In this document: positions 62,101-64,000 of the stretch, piece after piece
Layout of the letters: each line of letters starts with the position of its first letter
How positions within the stretch are numbered: the first letter of the stretch is position 1
DNA from: Anaerolineaceae bacterium
GTDB taxonomy: Bacteria; Chloroflexota; Anaerolineae; Anaerolineales; Anaerolineaceae
DNA length: 64,000 bases
Reading direction: 5' to 3'
Assembly: GCA_002702705.1 (NCBI GenBank)
Contig: PABH01000047.1
Location: 19,378 to 83,377 of the forward strand
Notes under the pieces: model-generated
The model's input: the letters and a program-made list of their open reading frames with translations, nothing else
Told to the model about the DNA's origin: nothing
Databases searched by the model: none
Position numbers and translations under genes: made by a program

Positions 62101-62381
62101 TTTTTCGCAAACAAATAAAAACCGGGTTCATTGATCTCACCACGATGCTGCAGTTGAGCCAGCACATAGGCATGTAGCCCATCCATCTGAGCCAATTGCA
62201 AATTCGTTTGTTGGCTAATCAAATCACTGTAAAGATCCAGGTCATTTTGAATAGATAATTTAATATTTTGACGTTCTGTATTTTTAACCCAATCAAGAAT
62301 TACCCAGCTGATTGTAAATAGAATGGAAAATGAAACAATGACATTTAATCCTATCCTTAAAAATGGTTTCCTTTTTTTCAT
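59115..62381 (-). CDS. Membrane sensor c-di-GMP phosphodiesterase: CHASE-PAS-PAS-GAF-GAF-HD-GYP
   Basis: This 1088-residue protein would hydrolyse c-di-GMP. TM1 (about residues 10-28) and TM2 (about 260-280) enclose a CHASE-type sensor. Two PAS domains follow (about 305-435 and 440-570, the second with EEYRIIHPNGEIRWVWSRSF). Two GAF domains come next (about 575-730 and 735-885). The HD-GYP domain (about 895-1080) has LLHDIGKIAIPDHILLKPG with His955-Asp956, then HPQTGFEML, YHHEKFDGSGYPFGLKG and DVWDALTSDRPYR. The catalytic set is complete. It is the counterpart of the cyclase at 12476. It starts at ATG 62381 and has no close operon partner. Confidence 0.92.
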   Translation of the reverse strand: MKKRKPFLRIGLNVIVSFSILFTISWVILDWVKNTERQNIKLSIQNDLDLYSDLISQQTNLQLAQMDGLHAYVLAQLQHRGEINEPGFYLFAKNLHTDFQMIRNLSIAPLGIQTYVYPLEGNENVPGHNLMTDEREDVQRDIQRALESKNIVLSGPYQLRQGGLGLVARQAIYLEGQFWGLVTMVLDVPPVIDSSKINSESDFLFAITDSQGNYFYGTESVLSDNPVLSTIHLVDGEWFIAAIPSNGWEKTIQANTRSVRTLVWTIVGLLTLVIASFTSATYRLQKDYRDTRQHLTQNTETLTTVQNELKQREEKILQLTQNAMDCVFRISFLPEPSFEYINPVVEELSGYSPEAFYEDPTLFEKIHRNQYGQEIFNLFSPSLNLDKQTREYIWLKKDGQTIWVQEKNVFFYDENGQLLAVEGIVRDITAVKEMEFTIRESENKFRQLAESIKEVFWLRDRETGKMLYVSSAYETVWGRTTVSLYQNPKSFMESIHPDDVPGVIEANQKLQNENKNSNEEYRIIHPNGEIRWVWSRSFPVYDNQNNVIRYAGIAEDITEIRHSREQQYLINDLSSDLRTVSAPDGMIDLIFAKIVEYFDNESIAIVFYKSESNSNLVYKSTGHFEKLQGTHLPVNRGFIAKAINQSKPYWTNDSFTDPHVMEEYLGIYTPSIAVIPLITEREALGALVVGKNESFSIWDVKNLEAIANITANALQRAFTYQELLRSVEQLSVLHKIDGVIKNEELLENTIQKIFKIAKNEFLVDQVRLYRYDDQTHFSVCIADTAKPDLSMEKIPTTLLLSENAILSQKIDMIPNLANYQGFHHEGYQDLVTEGVVWYQAIPLISKSKTIGVLECMHHEPFYPKDNWDSFVNAFADQLVLAFESTGLIEKLKQANIDLTTAYDKTLEGWATALELRDNETKNHSQRVTFLSEKIAKRMGIPSSELIHVRRGALLHDIGKIAIPDHILLKPGKLDQDEWFLMRNHPQTGFEMLEKIEYLQPSLDIPLYHHEKFDGSGYPFGLKGEDIPLSARIFALVDVWDALTSDRPYRKAWSQIKAFQYIIEQSGKHFDPAVVRVFRELYLNEEIEL

Positions 62382-62545
62382 TTATGCCCCAAATTTCTTT
62401 TGCGGATTTTTGTTGATATGGTTGTTAAAAATAGGCTTATCTTATTGTAAATTAATTTTTATAAAAAGATGTTTATCTACGCGGGTAATCCAATAATTCA
62501 AACACTTAATTTAATCGTTCTCTGTTATTAATTGCTTCGGTTTTT

Positions 62546-62592
62546 ATCAGGCTGGAAACCATCTTTTTACCTGTTGTGGCATCCAGCCTGAT
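62546..62592. repeat. Perfect 11-bp hairpin between the HD-GYP and chemoreceptor genes
   Basis: ATCAGGCTGGA (62546-62556) pairs with TCCAGCCTGAT (62582-62592). The flanks are weak for termination on the minus strand, where the chemoreceptor ends 50 bases away. Confidence 0.45.
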
Positions 62593-62641
62593 CATTTTAA
62601 ACCCTTTTAATTAGATTGGTTGTAAACTTTTTTCATTCCAT

Positions 62642-64000
62642 TTACAGAGAAGTTTTTAATGTATCCAGTTTTTTTGCAATTTGTTGGGAAAGGGTTTTTA
62701 GTTTTTCCAATAGTTGGGCTGATTTATTTTTATCATTGACGGTAAATGAGGTCACATAATCGTGAAGGATTTGATGGAATTTGATATGAGGTTCTTCGAT
62801 TTCTTTAAATTCTTGTTTATGTCCCAGTTCAGAAGCCCCAATGCCATAATACCAGCGTCCAACAGAGCAATTTTTATGGGTTGGCACATCCTTGGATTGA
62901 ATGATTGGACCACCATTTTGCATTTTTTCTACCCGTTCCACCCAATTGATATGTGCTCGCTTAAAGGTCTCGATTTCTTCTATTAAATCAGCCTGTGTGG
63001 ATTCTTTGATTTTAAATTGATTGATAATTTCCTTTAACCATTGAGCCATTTCTGCCAGAGAAGCCGCGGAAGCGTTCACTTCCTCCACTTGCGCGCTCAT
63101 TTCTTCTGCAGAGGCACTCACTTCTTCAACGGCAGCACTGTTTTCTTCACTGATCGAGGCGATGCTTTCAATTGCCTCATTTACTTCGGATGAATTGGCT
63201 GCCATTTCTTCGGTGGACGCTGTATTTTCTTCAATCACAGCGGATACGGAATCCACAGCGGCTACCAGGTCATTGGCGGAAGCGGTCATCTGCTGCGCCG
63301 CTGCGGCTGCTTCTTCTGCCTGTTGGTTCACCGCCTGTGATGCCGTCAGAATTGCTGTCAGTGCATTCCCTGCCAAATTAACTCGTTTGACGCCTTCATC
63401 CACCTCTTTAGACCCATCGCCCATGGCGGTAACAGCTTCAGAAACTGTGGATCGAATGCCGGTGATCAGATTGGTAATTTCTTTGGTGGCACTGGCTGAT
63501 CGTTCCGCTAATTTACGAACTTCATCCGCAACTACAGCAAATCCTTTGCCGTGTTCTCCCGCTCGGGCTGCTTCAATGGCGGCATTCAAGGCCAATAAAT
63601 TGGTCTGCGATGCAATATCTTCAATCGTTTCAACAATCATACCGATTTGTTGTGAGCGTTCTCCCATTTCTTCCACTTTTTGTGCGGACAATCCCACTTT
63701 TTCTCGAATGGACTGCATCCCCATGATGGTTTCTTCCATGGTTTTACTGCCGTCGTTAGCATAATCGGTGGCTTTGGTGGCCTGTACGGTTACGTTTTGT
63801 GCATTCTGCGCCACCTGCTGGATGGCCTGGCTGATTTGGGCGGTGATTTCTGCTGCCTTACTGGCTGCGTTCGATTGTTCCTGAGCACCTTTCGCTACCC
63901 CTTCGATGGCACGGTTCATTTGATCCACGGAATTGGCGGTGCGGTTGATACTATCAGACTGTTGGGCTGTTCCACGGGCCACCTGCTGCATGGTGGATGC
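62642..64000 (-). CDS. Methyl-accepting chemotaxis protein with CZB zinc domain (C-terminal part)
   Basis: This C-terminal part (about 450 residues) continues past the right edge: the frame stays open to 64000, so the ATG at 63991 is internal. It holds the signalling coiled coil with [27 protein letters not shown] at the hairpin tip. A CZB domain follows at about residues 345-445 of the visible part: [20 protein letters not shown] and EPHIKFHQ supply a His-Cys-His-His zinc site. CZB receptors sense zinc or oxidants such as HOCl. The sensory N-terminus is outside the window. Confidence 0.92.
   Translation of the reverse strand, partial: ASTMQQVARGTAQQSDSINRTANSVDQMNRAIEGVAKGAQEQSNAASKAAEITAQISQAIQQVAQNAQNVTVQATKATDYANDGSKTMEETIMGMQSIREKVGLSAQKVEEMGERSQQIGMIVETIEDIASQTNLLALNAAIEAARAGEHGKGFAVVADEVRKLAERSASATKEITNLITGIRSTVSEAVTAMGDGSKEVDEGVKRVNLAGNALTAILTASQAVNQQAEEAAAAAQQMTASANDLVAAVDSVSAVIEENTASTEEMAANSSEVNEAIESIASISEENSAAVEEVSASAEEMSAQVEEVNASAASLAEMAQWLKEIINQFKIKESTQADLIEEIETFKRAHINWVERVEKMQNGGPIIQSKDVPTHKNCSVGRWYYGIGASELGHKQEFKEIEEPHIKFHQILHDYVTSFTVNDKNKSAQLLEKLKTLSQQIAKKLDTLKTSL

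Overview
The window looks like a chromosomal segment of a Chloroflexota bacterium, most likely class Anaerolineae. This is inferred from gene content only: many lipobox-bearing solute-binding proteins, a DUF5666/DUF5667 sigma-factor locus, C-terminal or post-signal YLP/FLPLV tails on exported proteins, an archaeal-style NurA-HerA pair, tandem ferredoxin-MinD ATPases typical of anaerobes, and moderate, AT-leaning composition. There is no rRNA, CRISPR array, prophage or complete insertion sequence, and only one tRNA. The DNA is mostly ordinary core and transport DNA, with repeat-rich gaps between genes.

Layout: the left edge cuts a minus-strand membrane protein (1-247). An MFS transporter, a PIN-toxin/Phd antitoxin pair and a complete oligopeptide-type ABC operon (2696-8626, minus) follow. 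The operon's binding protein appears to be circularly permuted. Next come a nitroreductase, a double-VOC protein, a YchF-type GTPase, tRNA-Leu(CAA), a large diguanylate cyclase, a DUF493 protein and a second, canonically ordered family-5 binding protein. dnaN, a PEP-synthase-like protein and a channel-like RCK protein lead to a redox cluster (OsmC; NifX-like; two ferredoxin-MinD ATPases; radical SAM; 24484-28105). An orphan binding protein paired with a chemoreceptor follows.

From 32 to 43 kb there is a rhodanese lipoprotein, a candidate structured ncRNA (about 32558-32705), a polar amino acid ABC operon (33024-35622), a putative zincin, an alpha/beta hydrolase, a CitE-like lyase, a lone receiver domain, a CAP-domain protein, a BmrR-like MerR regulator with its 19-bp-spacer promoter, and an RNHCP/RsgA pair. 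From 43.8 to 53.5 kb lie a DUF5666 lipoprotein with an Asp/Ser tail, an ECF sigma factor and its probable membrane partner, a HIT hydrolase, xseA-xseB, a DUF212 membrane protein, a beta-propeller lipoprotein and a C39-like peptidase with TPRs. From 53.5 kb on there is an unknown lipoprotein, two repeat elements bounded by the same 12-bp inverted repeats, the NurA/HAS-barrel/HerA operon, mntP, a large CHASE-PAS-GAF-HD-GYP phosphodiesterase, and the C-terminal part of a zinc-binding-domain chemoreceptor cut by the right edge.

Themes: uptake of peptides and amino acids, chemosensing, c-di-GMP turnover (one synthase, one hydrolase), DNA replication and repair, and several families of short inverted-repeat elements in intergenic gaps. 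The strongest unusual signals are the permuted binding protein, the candidate ncRNA with its own promoter and terminator, the stand-alone HAS-barrel protein between nurA and herA, the repeat elements that touch gene ends, and a potassium-channel-like protein without a recognisable selectivity filter.
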